A DNA stretch of 64,000 nt, taken from contig NW_022098076.1 in NCBI RefSeq assembly GCF_002288925.2, positions 67,559,964 through 67,623,963 of the forward strand, read 5' to 3'. Under the pieces are notes generated by a model. It had not been told where the DNA came from, did no database searches, and was given only the letters and a program-made list of their open reading frames with translations. The stretch is from Delphinapterus leucas (taxonomy: Eukaryota; Chordata; Mammalia; Artiodactyla; Monodontidae). Below are positions 37,301 to 52,300 of the stretch, piece by piece. The translations under genes were made by a program, and so were the position numbers. Numbering within the stretch: the first letter of the stretch is position 1; each line of letters opens with the position of its first letter.

Positions 37301-40300
37301 ATTCAACATGTATGAATCTCGGGGATATAATGTGGAGGAGAAAAGAAAGTCACATATGATATAGCCAGTGATTATTTATAGAAAGTTCAAAAATATACAA
37401 ATGAATACACTATCTAGGGATACAAACATGGTAAACTTAAAGAAAAGGAGGAGAATGATAAATATAAAATTTACAACAGTAGTTTCATTGAGGGCAGGGA
37501 AGGGAATGGGATTGGGTCAGGCGAACAAGCACTTCAAAGTCGACGGTAATGTTCTTTTTCTTAAATTGCTCCATGGGTGCATTGGTGTTTGTGGCATCCT
37601 GATTCTTTATACCTTACATATATTCTATAAGTTTTAAAGATTGACTCTGCATTTAATGAACAAGAAAGAAAGGAGAGGGATTCTTCACTTCTTACTTCAG
37701 TAAGCAATGCCATGTGGATGCCTGGCCCTGTTGTGTGAGCCCAGAATTGGCAAGTGTGATTTAATAAAACAAACCAGGTTTGAAAGCTTCCTGGGAGATG
37801 CCGGATAGATGTCAAAGGCAGAATAACTTTAGGTTCTGTGCTAATAGTTTAATGTTCATTCTCTTTTAGCCATCATATCTCTGTGGTAGGCACTACTTTC
37901 TCCTTTTGACAGATGTGGGTGCTGAAGTTCAGAGAGATTAAGTAACGTGCCCAAGGTCACACAACTAGTAAGAGGTAGAGCCTGCACTTGGACCTAGGTT
38001 TGTGTGACTCTGCAGTGCTATTCCACCTAGTTATGGGGACTGAGAATAAAATATTTGAACTCAGGATTCCGGCCCCCCTCAAAGCACTTCAGTTTTGTAT
38101 ATGTGATGTGAGAAGGAGTTCTACAAGTCACTCATCCAGCCAATTTTATTATTTTATTGACACCCATTATACTTAATATAACTCTCTTTATCGCTCTTTT
38201 GGTATTTGATATCCTTAAGACAAAACCCATCCTATTTCCACTTCAACTAAAAGAAGAGAACAAAAATGACCCATAAGCTCATTATTGCAGAAAAACAACC
38301 TGCTTTTAAATGTTAAAGCATTTTATTGAAATTGGATTTGCCTGTAACTCTCTTAAATCATCTCAGTATTTTCTTATTTTCTTTATAGTTTGATTCATCC
38401 AGACTCCTCAAATAATGCTCTTTCAACAAGACTTGTATCTGTTCAAGAGGACGCTGGGAAATCTCCTGCTCGAAATAGGTAAACTGCCAAATGAAAACAC
38501 TGTTCTGTGTCTGGTTTTTCTTTTTTATAGTAATGAGAAGAACAGACATAAAATGGAGGGGATTGATTGTTATACACTTTCTTAGGTCTAAAAGCTGAAC
38601 TAAACTATCGTTTCCTTTTTGCTAGTTAGCTGTCACTTGCATTCTCTCAGTGGCCGTTTTCTACTATTCTCTATTGGCTTCAGATCTCGGAAACTTCATT
38701 CCTTCTTTCTTCACGCTTAACAGGTGACCTCTCTTTCAGTTACACAACGAAGAGGGGAGATAACAGACGAGGATGTCCTCAACTCTTAACATCACTTACC
38801 AACTTGATTATAGTTGCAGCTCATCCTTTCTCTTTACTTCTGGTTCTCCACTTGTGTTTTGGTTCTCATCCCTTACTAGTTTTTATTAGTTACCCTATTA
38901 GTGTTCCTTATCTTTCATTTTTCTCTGCTGACTCCTTACTGTCTGCATTTAAACTCATGTCTTACCTATTAAAAACAAACAAACAAAACCCCTCCTTTGT
39001 GTTTTACCTCTAGTTATCTGTAGTCTCAATTTATTTTCTTAGGCAAATTCCTTGAAATAATAGCCCATAACTGTTCTATACCTACACACTTCCTTCTCCT
39101 TTTCAACTTACTAGAGTGTTACTAACATCCACACCTCCCCACCGAAAATAGTCATTACAAAATCAATTGGTAAGTGGTTATAAACCTGAAGAACTAGATA
39201 TCTGACTCACCATGGTTTAACATACTTTGAATTTATTCTTCAACAAGTAATTAATAAGTACCTACGAACTAGGTACTTGTATAACAGTGAATCAAATAAA
39301 CAAAAATTTAAAGCATATGAAAACATAAGGAATAGGGGAGGAGGTTGGAATTTTTGTGTTTTTTTTAGATTTTTTTTTGATGTGGACCATTTTTAAAGTC
39401 TTTGAATTTGTTACAATATTGCTTCTGTTTTATGTTTTGGATTTTTGGTGGTGAGGTGTGTGGGATCTTAGCTCCTCGACCAGGGGTTGAACCCCCACCC
39501 CCCCCACCGCCACCTGGCATTAGAAGGCGACGTCTTAACCATTGGACCACCAGGGAAGTCCCAAGGTTGGAATTTTGAATAGTGTGGTCAGTGAAGACCT
39601 CAGAGATGGTGATGTTTAAGCAAAGACTTGAGGAAGTGAGGGAGTAAGCCACGTGGAAATTTTGTAGAAGAGTTTACCAGGCAAACAGGGAATCGCTAAT
39701 TCCTGATAGGGAACATGCCTGGCAGGGAATAACAAAGAGTCCTGTATGCCAGGAGTAGAACCTTCTTACAATTCATTGTAAGGACTTTGTCGTTTAATGA
39801 GTGAGATGGGAAGCCGTTGGCGAGTTTCATTTTTTATTTATTTTGAAAATATTTTATACTTGCAAAAAAGTCGCAAGTAATAGAGTTAAATAAGTTTTCA
39901 TATATTCTTCATTAAGGTTCACTAACTTACATTTTGCCCATTTGCTTTGTTACTTTTTTTTTCTAGACTATTTGAGAGTAAGTTGCAGACATCATCCTTT
40001 ACTTCAAAAAAATTTATAAACTTCACTTTGTAGAGCAGTTTTAGGTTCACAGCAGGATTGACGGGAAAGTACAGAGAGTTCCCATATCCCCCTGCTCCCC
40101 ACAGCCTCCCTCACTATAACCATCTCACACTAGAGAGGCATGTTGTTAAAGCTGACGAACCTGCAATGACACAGCATTATCACCCAAGTCTGTAGCTTAC
40201 ATTAGGGTTCACTCTTGGTGTTGTACATTTTGTGGGTATAAACAAATATATAACGACATATATTCACCATTATAGTAAAGTACAGAATAGTTTCCGTGTT

Positions 40301-43300
40301 TTAAAAATCCTCTGTGCTCTGCTTATTGATCCCTCCCTCCCTGCCTCAACCCGTGGCAACCACTGATCTTTTTACTGTCTTCATAGTTTTGCCTTTTCCA
40401 GAATGTTATATAGTTGGAGTCATACAGTATATAATCTTTTCAGGTTGATTCCTTTCACTTAGTAATATGCATTTTAGTTTCCTTCTTGTGTTTTTATGGC
40501 TCGATAACTCATTTCTTTTTAGCAGTGAAGAATATTCCATTGTCTGGAAGTACCACGGTTATATTTATCCACTCACCTATTGAAGGACATCTTGGTTGCT
40601 CCCAAGTTTTGGCAACTATGAATAAGGCTTCATAAACATCCATGTGCGGGTTTTCGTATGGATATGTTTTTTATTCATTTGGGTAAATACCAAGGATTGT
40701 GATCACTGGATCCTGTGGTTAAGAGTATGTTTAGTTTTGTGAGAAACTGCCAAACTCTCTTCTAAAATGGCTGTACTATTTTGCATTCCCACCAGCAATG
40801 AATGGGAGTTCTGTTGTTACATATCCTTGGCAGTATTTGGTGTCATCTGTATTCTGGATTTTGGCCATTCTAATAGGTGTATAATGCTGTCTCATAATTT
40901 GCGTTTACCTAACGATGTGATGTTGAACATCTTTTCATATGCTTCCATCCTTTCCATCTGTATACCTTCTTTGGTGACGTGTCTGTCTAGGCTTTGGCCC
41001 ATTTTTTAACTGAGTTTCCTTATTGTTGAGTTTTAAGAGTTCTTTGTATATTTTGGATAACCGTCCTTCGTCAAATGGGTCTTTCGCAGATATTTTCTCC
41101 CAGTCTCTGGCTTGTCTGCTAACTCTCTTGCTGTTGTCTTTTGCAGAGCATAAGTTTTTAATTTTAATGAAGTACAGCTTATCAATTTTTCATGGATTAT
41201 GCTTTCGTGTTGTATCCAAAAAGTCATCTCCATACCCTAGGTCATCTAGATTTTCTCCTATGTAATTTTCTGGAGTTAGTTTTACGTTTTACATTTAGGT
41301 CTGTGATTCATTTGGAGTTAATTTTTTAGAAAGGTAGAAGGTATGTGTCTAGGTTAATTTTTTTGCATGTGGATGTCCAGTTGTTCCAGCACCATTTGTT
41401 GAAAAGACTGTCTTTGCTCCATTGTATTGCCTTTTCTCCTTCATCAAAGATTAGTGACTATATTTATGTGGATCTGTTTCTGGGCTCTCTGTTTTGTTCC
41501 ATTGATCTATTTGTTCTTTTACCAGTACCACATTGTCTTGGTTACTGTAGCTTTATGGTAAGTCTTAAAGTTGGATTGTGTCAGTCCTCCGACTTTGTTC
41601 TTCTCCTTCAGTATTATGCTGGCTATTCTGGGTCTTTTGCCTCAACATATAAACCTTAGAATCAGTTTGTCAGTATCCACAGAATAACTTGCTGGGATTT
41701 TGATTGAGATTGTATTGACTCTGTAGATCAGGTTGAGAAGAACTGACACCTTCACAATATTGAGTCTTCCTATCCATGAACAATGACTATTTCTCCATTA
41801 ATTTAGTTCTTTGATATCTTTCATCAGAGTTTTGTGGTTTTCCTCATTCAGATCTTGTATATATTTTGTGAGATTTATACCTAAGTATTTCATTTTTTTG
41901 GGTGCTGATGTAAATGGCAATGTGTTTTAATTTTTTTTTTTTTTTGCGGTACGCGGGCCTCTCACTGCTGCGGCCTCTCCCGCCGCGGAGCACAGGCTCC
42001 GGACGTGCAGGCCCAGCAGCCATGGCTCACAGGCCCAGCCGCTCTGCGGCATGTGGGATCCTCCCAGACCGGGGCACAAACCCGCGTCCCCTGCATCGGC
42101 AGGCGGACTCTCAACCACTGCGCCACCAGGGAAGCCCTGTGTTTTAATTTTTAACTTCACTTATTCATTGCTGTTATATAGGAAAGTGACTGACTTTTGT
42201 ATATTAACTTTGCATCATGCAACCTTGCTATAGTTCTGGGAGTTTTTTTTGGTTGATTCTTTCAGATTTTTACATAGATGACCATGCCATCTGTGAAGAA
42301 AGACAGTTTTAATTCTTCCTTCCCATTCTGTATTCCTTTTATTTCCTTTTCTTATTACAGTAGCTAGTGCTTCCAGTATGATTTTGAAAATAAGTGTTAA
42401 GAGAGGACATCCTTGCCTTGTTCCTGCCTGAGCATTTGACAGAGTTGCCATTTATTGATATGGGGAAGAGGGGAGGAACATTTAGACATGTTGAATTTGA
42501 TATACCTTCTAGACATCCAACTGAGATATCAAGTAGTTGGAGGTATACATATAGAGTTCAGGAGAGGGGTACAAGTCGGAGATATAAACTTGGGTGTTGT
42601 TATCATGTGGATGGTATTTAAAACTATGAACCTGTGTGGAGATCATCAAAAGAGTGAGTGTGGAAAGTGAGGAAGTATGGACCAGGGACTGAGACTGGGG
42701 AACTGAAGAGGAACCAGAAAAGGAGACTGAGAAGGAGAGACTAGTGATAAGGTGAAAGGGAGTCAGGAGAGTGTGTTGTCTTAGTAGCCAAGTGAAGAAA
42801 GTATTGTATTTCAGGGAAGAGGGAGTTATCCTGCTGATATGTCAAATGAGATGAGGAGTAAAAACTGATTATGGGATTTAACAATAACAGTGGTATAGAC
42901 CATTTCAGTGGGTTGTTCGAGGATCTGGCGAAAGTGGAAGAAGAATTGGAGACGAGTTTTGTTATACTGAAGCAGGGGAATGCACTAGAAGAATGTGAAG
43001 TCAAGACAGTTTTTTAAAAGATGGGACAATTTCCAAGATTCCTGTTGGCACATATACAAATGTAGAGATAGCTGTGCTAGTTTACAGTATATCTCTGTGT
43101 GTTTTGAATTAGTGCTAATATTGATGTATGTCTTTAGGAAAGATGTAATTTAGTCAGTGAGTACTGTCTCTAAATAAAATTTTAGCTAGCATTCTTACCA
43201 CTAGGCTACTTATTTGAATATTTGACAACAAAATTGACTAATTTTCTTTTACTTTCATTGCCACTATATCAGAATATGTGTAGGGATGATGGACTTTTAG

Positions 43301-46300
43301 AGAAGAAGAATGCATGGATAAAGCACATATTGGACAAGAGACTTTAATTGGTTGAATAAGACATAGTGGCAACTTTTCACTAAAAGAACATGCCAAGTCA
43401 TGAAGAAGAAAAAAAAAAAAGAGGAAAAAAAACCCATGAAGAACTGGTTATTTAAAAAGCCTTGTTTATAGACTATATTTATTTGATATCAGGGTTTCTT
43501 ATTAAGAATGATTTTTTTTGCCTAAACCTGTTACAGACCTGTGAATAATTTCTTAAATTATTTTATGAGTATTTTTATGCTAGGAGAACATAGGTTTTCA
43601 ATTGAGACCTGGTTTGAATGGCAGTCCTGTTATTTATTAGCTGAGTTAGACAAATTCCTTAATCTCTGACTCTTGATTTCTTTATCTGTAGAATGGATCT
43701 AGCTGTACATATTCAGTAGGATTCTGTGAGACCAAATGAGGGAAAATACATCCTGGGAGGGACTTGAACACATTGTAGATGCTTCTGCCTTTTATCCTTT
43801 ATATAGAAGCTAAAATTGAGTTTCATTTTTTCTGTGTAGAAGCTAACTAAATTTCTAGTTAAAATTTATTTATAAGTAAAAGCTTGCTTGCTGCTATTGA
43901 TATTTCATTTGCAAGTCACTTATCTGGTAACTTATTGATATTACACTTACCTAATGATTGACTGTGAACTTTAGAAATACAATTTTTTCCTGTGTTAAAA
44001 AAAAAAAGGATATTTTGTAAGTACTTATATACCAAGAGAGGAAATAAATTTTCACTACTTTTTCTATTGATCAAATTCAAAATATAATAATAATTGAGGA
44101 CAATATTTTTAACATAGGTCTACTAATGAGAAGAAAGGAATTCTTTTTCGGGGGGTGATTTTGCTGAGTTGGGGTTGAAAATTAGGGGGTTTCTTGTCAT
44201 CAGAATATTATAGATGTTCAACCAAAAAAAAACTCGTTAGTTCAGTGGTTATGCAAAAAGTTTTTGGATTGTGGGCCATAATTTCCCATGCCTGATCTGC
44301 AAGATTTTTTCTGCATTTAGACTGTGATGCTTTGTATTCATCAATTAAAAAAAAGAAAACACCCTAATTTTCAGCATTTTAAGAAGAGTTTGTATTTATT
44401 TCATTTGAGATATTACTGCTGTATGAACTAAATCTATAATTTTTTTCCTGTAGTTTTTTCATAATGACTTTTTTTTTAAACATCTTTATTGGGATATAAT
44501 TGCTTTAGAATGATGTGTTAGTTTCTGCTTTATAACAAAGTGAATCAGCTGTACATATACATATATCCCTATATCTCCTCCCTCTTGCATCTCCCTCCCA
44601 CCCTCCTTATCCCACCCCTCTAGGTGGTCACAAAGCACTGAGCTGATCTCCCTGTGCTATGCAGCTGCTTCCCACTAGCTATCTATTTTACATTTGGTAG
44701 TGTATATATGTCCATGCCACTCTCTCACTTCGTCCCAGCTTACCCTTCCCCCTCCCCACATCCTCAAGTCCATCCTCTACGTCTGCGTCTTTATTCCTGT
44801 CCTGCCCCTAGGTTCTTCAGAACCATTTTTTTTTTTTTTTTTAGATTCCGTATATATGTGTTAGCATATGGTGTTTGTTTTTCTCTTTCTGACTTACTTC
44901 ACTCCATATGACAGACTCTAGGTCCATCCACCTCACTACAAATAACTCAATTTTGTTTCTTTTTGTGGCTGAGTAATATTCCATTGTATATATATGCCAC
45001 ATCTTCTTTATCCATTCATCTGTCGATGGACACTTAGGTCCATAATGACTTTCTTTTAAACTTAATTTGAAATAATTACAGACTAACATAGAAGTTGGAA
45101 ATAATAGTGCAGAGAATTTCTGGATACTCTTGTCCCAGCTTCCCCAATGATAGTATCATACATAACTATCATAACTACTTTTAAAAGTGCCCTTAACGTT
45201 GGCAAGTAACCATTTATTTAAAAATGAACTTTCATTGTAATCCTGTTTATTGATGAAGAACTTACAACTGTGTTTTCACTTTCTGTTTTTATTTCCAGAT
45301 CAGCCAGCATTACTAACCTGTCACTGGATCGATCTGGGTCTCCCATGGTACCATCATATGAGACATCTGTCAGTCCCCAGGCTAACCGAACATATGTTAG
45401 GACAGAGACCACTGAGGATGAACGCAAAATTCTTCTGGTACTGGTCTAGTGTCTTTGACCCATTGCAACTTTTGAGCATAAAGAATGTTTATCTCACTAA
45501 TTATTTTTTTAAGACAAATACAAATGAAATAGCCAGTTATCATATAAATTAAATAGAGGAAATAATTTGCTTAAGTTTTTCTTAGGATGACCTGAAATTG
45601 GTCAAGCATTCCATGCTCATATGCTACATTAATATTTTCTTGACTGCTTTCATCTGGCAAAATCAGAATTCAGATGCTTACATAATACTAGAGCTTAACT
45701 TTGAGTTAGGTCCCAGATCGCTGTTTAAACTTTGGAACATGTTTCTTATATACATGGAATACTTTTCAGACATTTAATATTATATGTTTAAGTAGGTAGT
45801 AATCAGTTGTTTATTGAATTTATCTTTGTAAAATACTGTGTTCAATCATAAGAGTGACTCAAAGAAATGGAAGATATGGCTTCTGTCCTCAGGTTTATAA
45901 TTCAGAAGGTATAGAGATGAGAATAAGCATGGCATTTTTTGTGGACTGAAGTGAGGTCTATTAATTGGGAGATGTTGGGAGGGATATTAAGTTCAATTCT
46001 GTGGGCAATGAGAATGGAAAGTTATTTGGGGCTACTTGGTGGAAGGTGGTGAATTCAGTCTCTATAAGTTTTAGATTTGAACCTGTAGGTGCTGAGCAGT
46101 GTTGAGGTTTTTTTGAGCAGGGAGTAATTCCCTGATGGCCTTTCTCTAGGAAATTCACCTGGCAGTTGGGTATATGAGAGAATGGTAAGAATCTGGGTGG
46201 GGTAAAAGCTACAGAAAGTTACTTTAGATTAATGTGATTCACTGTTCCCGCCTTCTCTTTTGTTCTGTCTCCAAAGAGGGGTGTGACATTCTGTGTTTAG

Positions 46301-49300
46301 ATAATCAGGAGACTGTAGTATGTGCCATTGACTGAAAAAAAAAATTATTTGGGATAGTTTTGTTTTTTTTTTCCTCAAGAGAAAAAGTTGTGTTTGCAAT
46401 TAGATGAGCTGAGTTCAAGCTGTTCCCCATGCATGTGTCATTTCTATTAAATCATGTAAGTTAGCTATGACAAAAAAATCTGAATTGAGTTTCCTTTTAT
46501 GAATCTAAAAATCACAAGAAGCAGTCTGAAAAGGTATATAGCATCCTCTCAGGAGTAATTACTTCCTCATAATGTGATTTCAGGACAGTGTTCAGTTAAA
46601 AGATCTGTGGAAAAAAATTTGCCATCACAGTAGCGGAATGGAGTTTCAGGATCACCGCTACTGGCTGAGAACTCATCCCAACTGCATTGTAGGAAAGGAG
46701 TTAGTCAACTGGTTAATCCGAAATGGACACATTGCTACAAGGTAATGGAGCTTAAGAAAGACTTTTTGATATTATTTATGAATTTATTTTTAATGACATA
46801 TCATGTAGATATAAAGGGAGCAAATTTCTTGTGAGTGGGGTGCTGCTTGTTTTCTGCATTTGGTGTTTGGGGTGCTAATTACTCAACCCTCCTCCCTTCT
46901 GAGTTGTAATGAGTAAAGAATAGATGCAAGGAGCCAAATGGGGTCACAGTTCACATTATTTATTAAAAGCAGAAATGTGCAGTTAATTCCCAAAGCCCAG
47001 AGCTCTCTAGTTAAGCTGGATTGGGGAATGCAGCTAGATCCTAAGGCCACAGTAGATTCTCCTGCTACTGCTCCCTAATCTGAACTTTCAACCTGTCTTG
47101 AGAATTGGGTCCATTAACCACACCTGGAGTGTCCTACCCTGCCTCACAAATCATTTGTGAGAAAGAGACAGACAGGTCTTGTTGCCTTTCAGGGTAATGC
47201 GTCACCTGGCTTTTCTGCTTGCTTAGAAGAAACAAGTATGTAGGAAGAGAAGAAACAGCTGTAAGCAGTGAAGCCCTGGGTTCCAGTTTGGGTTGTATCT
47301 CTTTTTAGTTTTGTGCCCTTCGTCAAGTTATTCAATCTCTTAGAGACTTGACCTCTCAGCTCTAATATGAGGACAATTTGTGATCCTATGAAGAAGCTGT
47401 GAGAATGAAATAATATGGGCTAATGTGTTTGGTACATTGCCATATAAATGTAATGTGTTAATAAGTGTCTATTTCATGTATATATATAGATATACATTTT
47501 ATATCTATATTTATAATATTTGGTATTGTCTTCTCATCAAAGACTGTAAGCTCCTTGAGGACAGGAGCCATGCTATTCTCAACACTTTTTACTCCTAGTA
47601 AGTACAGGGGTATGCATGCACTGAGTACTTGTAAATGTTTGTGTAATTGAAATTAGGTTTTCTTGGGACTAGTTCTCCTTTACTATGGTACATGGGAAGA
47701 TCTTTTAATTTAGCTTCAAGTCTCTCTTGTTTTATCCCTCACCTATCCAAGGACCATTTGAAATTCCAACTCTGATTAGAATGGAAAAAAAATTCAGTTT
47801 GTGTCTCATCTTGTACTTGTAAAATTATTCTGACTGACTTTTAAAAGTTTTCTTTTCTCTTGGTCTTGATTCAGGGCACAAGCTATAGCAATTGGACAGG
47901 CAATGGTGGATGGACGTTGGCTGGATTGTGTCAGTCATCACGACCAGCTCTTCAGGGATGAGTATGCGCTGTACAGACCGCTGCAGGTAGTGTTCAGTGG
48001 TACCGCCAGTGAGAGTATAGTGAGCTTTGTTGCCAAGTCTTCTTCATCAGTGGGAATAAAAACTAGTTGAATTACCCAAAGATACACTTTTCTAACATGT
48101 TTTCCCTGCCATTTGAGGAAAGTTAAACATTTTTACTTGATAGGTAGTGGTGATTAAAAAACCCATTGGAATCAAACACTGTTCAGTTGGTGTGGCTTCT
48201 CTTAAGCTTGGCTTTGTGATATTGTAGTTGCTTGTCATTTATCTTCAGTGCTTTTCAGTTTTACTATGTCTGTATTTTTAGGACTAAGAGGGAGGATATA
48301 TAGTAAAACAATTGAAAAAACTTAATGGTACCATTGCAATAGATTTTGACTCTATAGCAGTATTCAACTGTATAGTAATGGTAAAACGGTGAATATTCTC
48401 TTTTCTGGTTTTTTTTTTTTACTTAGGAAATTGGAAATTACTTGAAGGTAGAACTTTTAAAAAAGATATACTTTCACTTTTGGTTTATGTTAATTTGATA
48501 TAAATAATATTCAGTAACACCTTTGTGAACTAAAATTGAAAAATCAATGATTGATTAGAAAAGACAAATGACCCAAAACACTAGTGTGGTGTTATGTGTT
48601 AAAATCTAACAGTTGTTTTCCAGGATGTTGGCACAGGGTTAGGATAAATTCTAAGCTGTCTTTACTCTCAGGAATAAAAGATGAAATGAAACACTATAAA
48701 ATCTGTATATTATGTTTTGTTCGTAATATGCTGCCTTTAAGCTTACTGATTCATAAATATTATAATTGTAAGAGTGGAGTTGCCAGCATGATGCTGGTTT
48801 ACAACTTAGCTTCTATTAATTTGCTTATTTTTACATAAATTTACTTAGTGGTTAGCCTTGTACAAATATTGGGCTAGAATTTATTTGTAGTGTGACAGCC
48901 TCAACATTGTTGCCATTGAGGGTCAATTGCTTGGATCCTGTCTTGACCCTTTCAGAGTACAGAATTTTCCGAGACCCCTTCTCCGGACAGTGACTCAGTG
49001 AACTCTGTGGAAGGACACTCTGAGCCATCCTGGTTTAAAGACATAAAGTTTGATGACAGCGACACAGAGCAGATAGCTGAAGAAGGTGACGATAATTTGA
49101 CCAGTGAGTTTCACTTTCTGACATTTTAGTTTTTATGAATCATTACTGTGTACGTATGATAAAATGAGTGTTTTGTTTATGTAGTTGAAACAGTCCTACT
49201 TTTAAGATTTATGGCTCCAACTAAATGTAACAACATCTGACAGCAATCCTTGTCCTAGATACAGTATTTTCTTAAGAAACCAACTTGTTAGGCTACTGGT

Positions 49301-52300
49301 GTTTTCAGATTTCGCCATAGTCTTTAGTTTGCAGCAGCTTAAAAATAACTCCGAGCTAATATTGCAGTAGACAACTTTCTCACCTCTTCACTATGATATC
49401 AGACCTTCTCTCTGCAGAACCTCCAACATATTTCTTCATTTTAAAAATTCATTTTATATTTAACTTGCTCAAATTTTATTAAGTCTGCACAGAAGTACAT
49501 GAAAATACTGTATCCATTTTGGTATTGCACATTGGGCTTGTATATTAAAAAAAACATTTTTCTCCTTTCCTCCAATACCCTGATGAAACCCATTTTTACT
49601 CCCCTCCTCTCCCTATATTTCTTTCCCCTCCCCAACACTAAAAGATTCTGCCAGTCCTAGCAAGCGCACATCAGTAAGCAGTTTCCAGTCCACAGTGGAC
49701 AGTGACTCAGCCGCTTCTATCAGCCTGAACGTGGAGCTGGACAACGTGAACTTCCATATCAAGAAGCCCTCCAAGTACCCACATGTGCCCCCTCACCCTG
49801 CTGACCAAAAAGGTAGGAGGTAGTCACCATCTGCAATCCAAACACAGGCTGGAGAGATCTCAAGCCAGCTTGTCCTTCTGGCTTCCTCTGACCCCTATGG
49901 CTGAGGGGATTTGGTATGGGTTTTGGTCCACCCCTTCTCATTTTCCCCACACCTCTTCCCCACATGTTTGTTTTTTTTTTTGGTTGGTTCTGGTTCCTTT
50001 TATTTCTTGTTTTCTACCTCAGTACCACCACACCCAGTTTAAAGCTTGTAGTCTTTAAAAGGAAACTACATCTGACTGCTTTTCCCTTAGCATAATGTGC
50101 AACTTCCAAGGTGGCATTTCTTTGCATTTATAACATGGATGTTCTGCTCTATTCATTTCTCTTTCTTCATTTAATATTTTAAAGCTTATTTGCTTATGCT
50201 ATTACCCAGTAGCATAGTATTCCACTAAACCTTTCCAGATGCTTGAACTAGATTGGTGAAAAGCATTCACACATTCCAAAACATCTTTCTACTCTAATCT
50301 AAAATGCTTATTGTGCATATGCTCTATTTATAAAAAGGCTTCTTCTTTAATACAAAACACATTCATTCTTTTAGATGTCTTATTTGAGGCTTTAGTCTAC
50401 TGAAAAATAATAATTCAAAGAAATTCGGTATAAAAGGAAAAATAAGGTAAACCATTACTAAAATCTAACATAGCAGTACATAGAAATGAAATGCTTTCTT
50501 TAAAAATCGATGATGATGTTTACTTTGTTGGATATAATTAAAAGGAAATTTAAATTTTAGCTCTAAAGTGGCATTAGTAAAGGTAAATAAATAAAAAATA
50601 CATAATTGGGAATTCCTTGGCGGTCCAGTGGTTAGGACCCCGCACTTCACCGCAGGTGGCACGGGTTCGATCCCTGGTCAGGGAACTAAGGTCCCACATG
50701 CTGTGTGGCCAAGAAAAGGAAAAAAAACATAAGTAATAAGTAACTGTGGCATTTCATTATGTTACAGTAACTGAAAAATCATTATTCTACAGATGAAGCA
50801 ATTTATTCCATGATTTCACCTGTACTTTGAATTTTTAATATTTAGCACTCTAAATTTGAATTGTCTCCTTACTTAGATGTGAAATTCCTGCCTAATTCTT
50901 TGCTGCTGCCTACTTTGAGCCTCAGAATATTATCAGAAGATAGAAGCTTTTGAATGTAAACATCTGTGCTAAAATAATTGGAAACAAATTCACATTTCTA
51001 CAACAGATTTCTCATAATTGTCGATATTAGCCACTATCATCAAGATGTGGTAAAATGGCATTTAAGGGTTATAGTAATAGGTATATCTTATTTAAGAATA
51101 GAAACTTAGAGAGGGTGTGAGAAAAGAGGAGACCTGACTAGCATTGAGCACAAGTAAGATACACATCTTTATAGGAATCCTCAAAGCAGAAATTGGAAAA
51201 ATGATGGCAGACATTTGGGTGAGTATGAAAGGACAGTGAAGCAGACGTGGCACTTGTGGGAGAATTAACTGTAGACTGTGGTCACATGGAGGATATTGGA
51301 TTTTTGTAACATAAATGCCATGTGGTTCAGAGGTGGGATGATCTGTGGAGGGTATCTGTTCTCTGGACACTTCTGTTGGCAATCTCATTGTGCTGAAAGA
51401 AGAGTGTGAAATACATTTTTGACTTGCTGGTGATTTCATCTCTTGCAAAGTTAAGGAACTTTTGAAAGTCATGAAGAAAGTGACCTGTCATCGCGCAACT
51501 GATAATAGCAAAAGGTGGACTGCTGAGCACAGTCAGGCACTTGCTTTAGGAAACCTAACTTCATAATGCTGGGGGAAGAATGGGAATAGAAGGCTCCGAT
51601 ATGACGTTTTTACAGTACAACCTCAAACTGCATTTATAAGGAAAATTAAAGGGGCAGCACCTGCAGTTGAAAAAAAAACCCATCATGACTCCTCTGGCAA
51701 CTTTCTGATCTCAACCTTTAAAAATTTTTTTCTAGAAAAATTGTGAGAGGAAACCTTCATATGAGGATCAGTCTGAAAGAGGGCCCAGTGCTTTTAGAAA
51801 AGTGGCAGGATAGCAGAAGTCCAGACTGCACTGAAGATTGGAGGAAATGCCAAGGATATCTTGGGAAAGATTTTTAAAATTGTGATGCAAAGAAAGAAAA
51901 ATTAGGCCAGTTATTTGGAGAAGTTGATACAATATTAATTGACCTTTTTTTTTTTTTTTTAACCTCTGTCAAGATAATCTTAACCAGGAAAGAACACTCT
52001 CTGTTAAGAGGACGTGAAGTCCAAAATAATGAAGAGTTAGAGGATGCCTCGTTGTTGTTTTTTTTCCCTTCTAGTTTTACTGAGATATAATTGACATAAA
52101 GCACTGTGTAAGTTTAACGTGTGCAGCATAAGTTTAGTGAACATCCATCGTCTCACATAGATAGAAGATTAAAGAAATAGAAAAAATTCTTTTCTTTGTG
52201 ATGAGAACTCTTAGAATTTACTCTCTTGACAACTTTCATATATGACATACAGCAGTGTTAATTGTATTTATTGTGTTGTACATCCGTCCCTAGTACTGGA

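Larger units (their letters stand above)
38479..45298 (+). other. PIKFYVE: PIKFYVE intron 7
   Basis: The largest intron here. It holds a SINE (39356-39562), a long minus-strand L1 with a nested SINE (39838-42440), a MIR (~43600-43790) and a second L1 3' end (44468-45045). 42441-43590 and 43800-44460 are unassigned. Confidence 0.85.

Noticed and set aside
42215..42451. Open frame with a GTRQGCP motif suggesting a reverse transcriptase gene
   Set aside because: It is a short, frame-shifted remnant of L1 ORF2 with the catalytic region lost.
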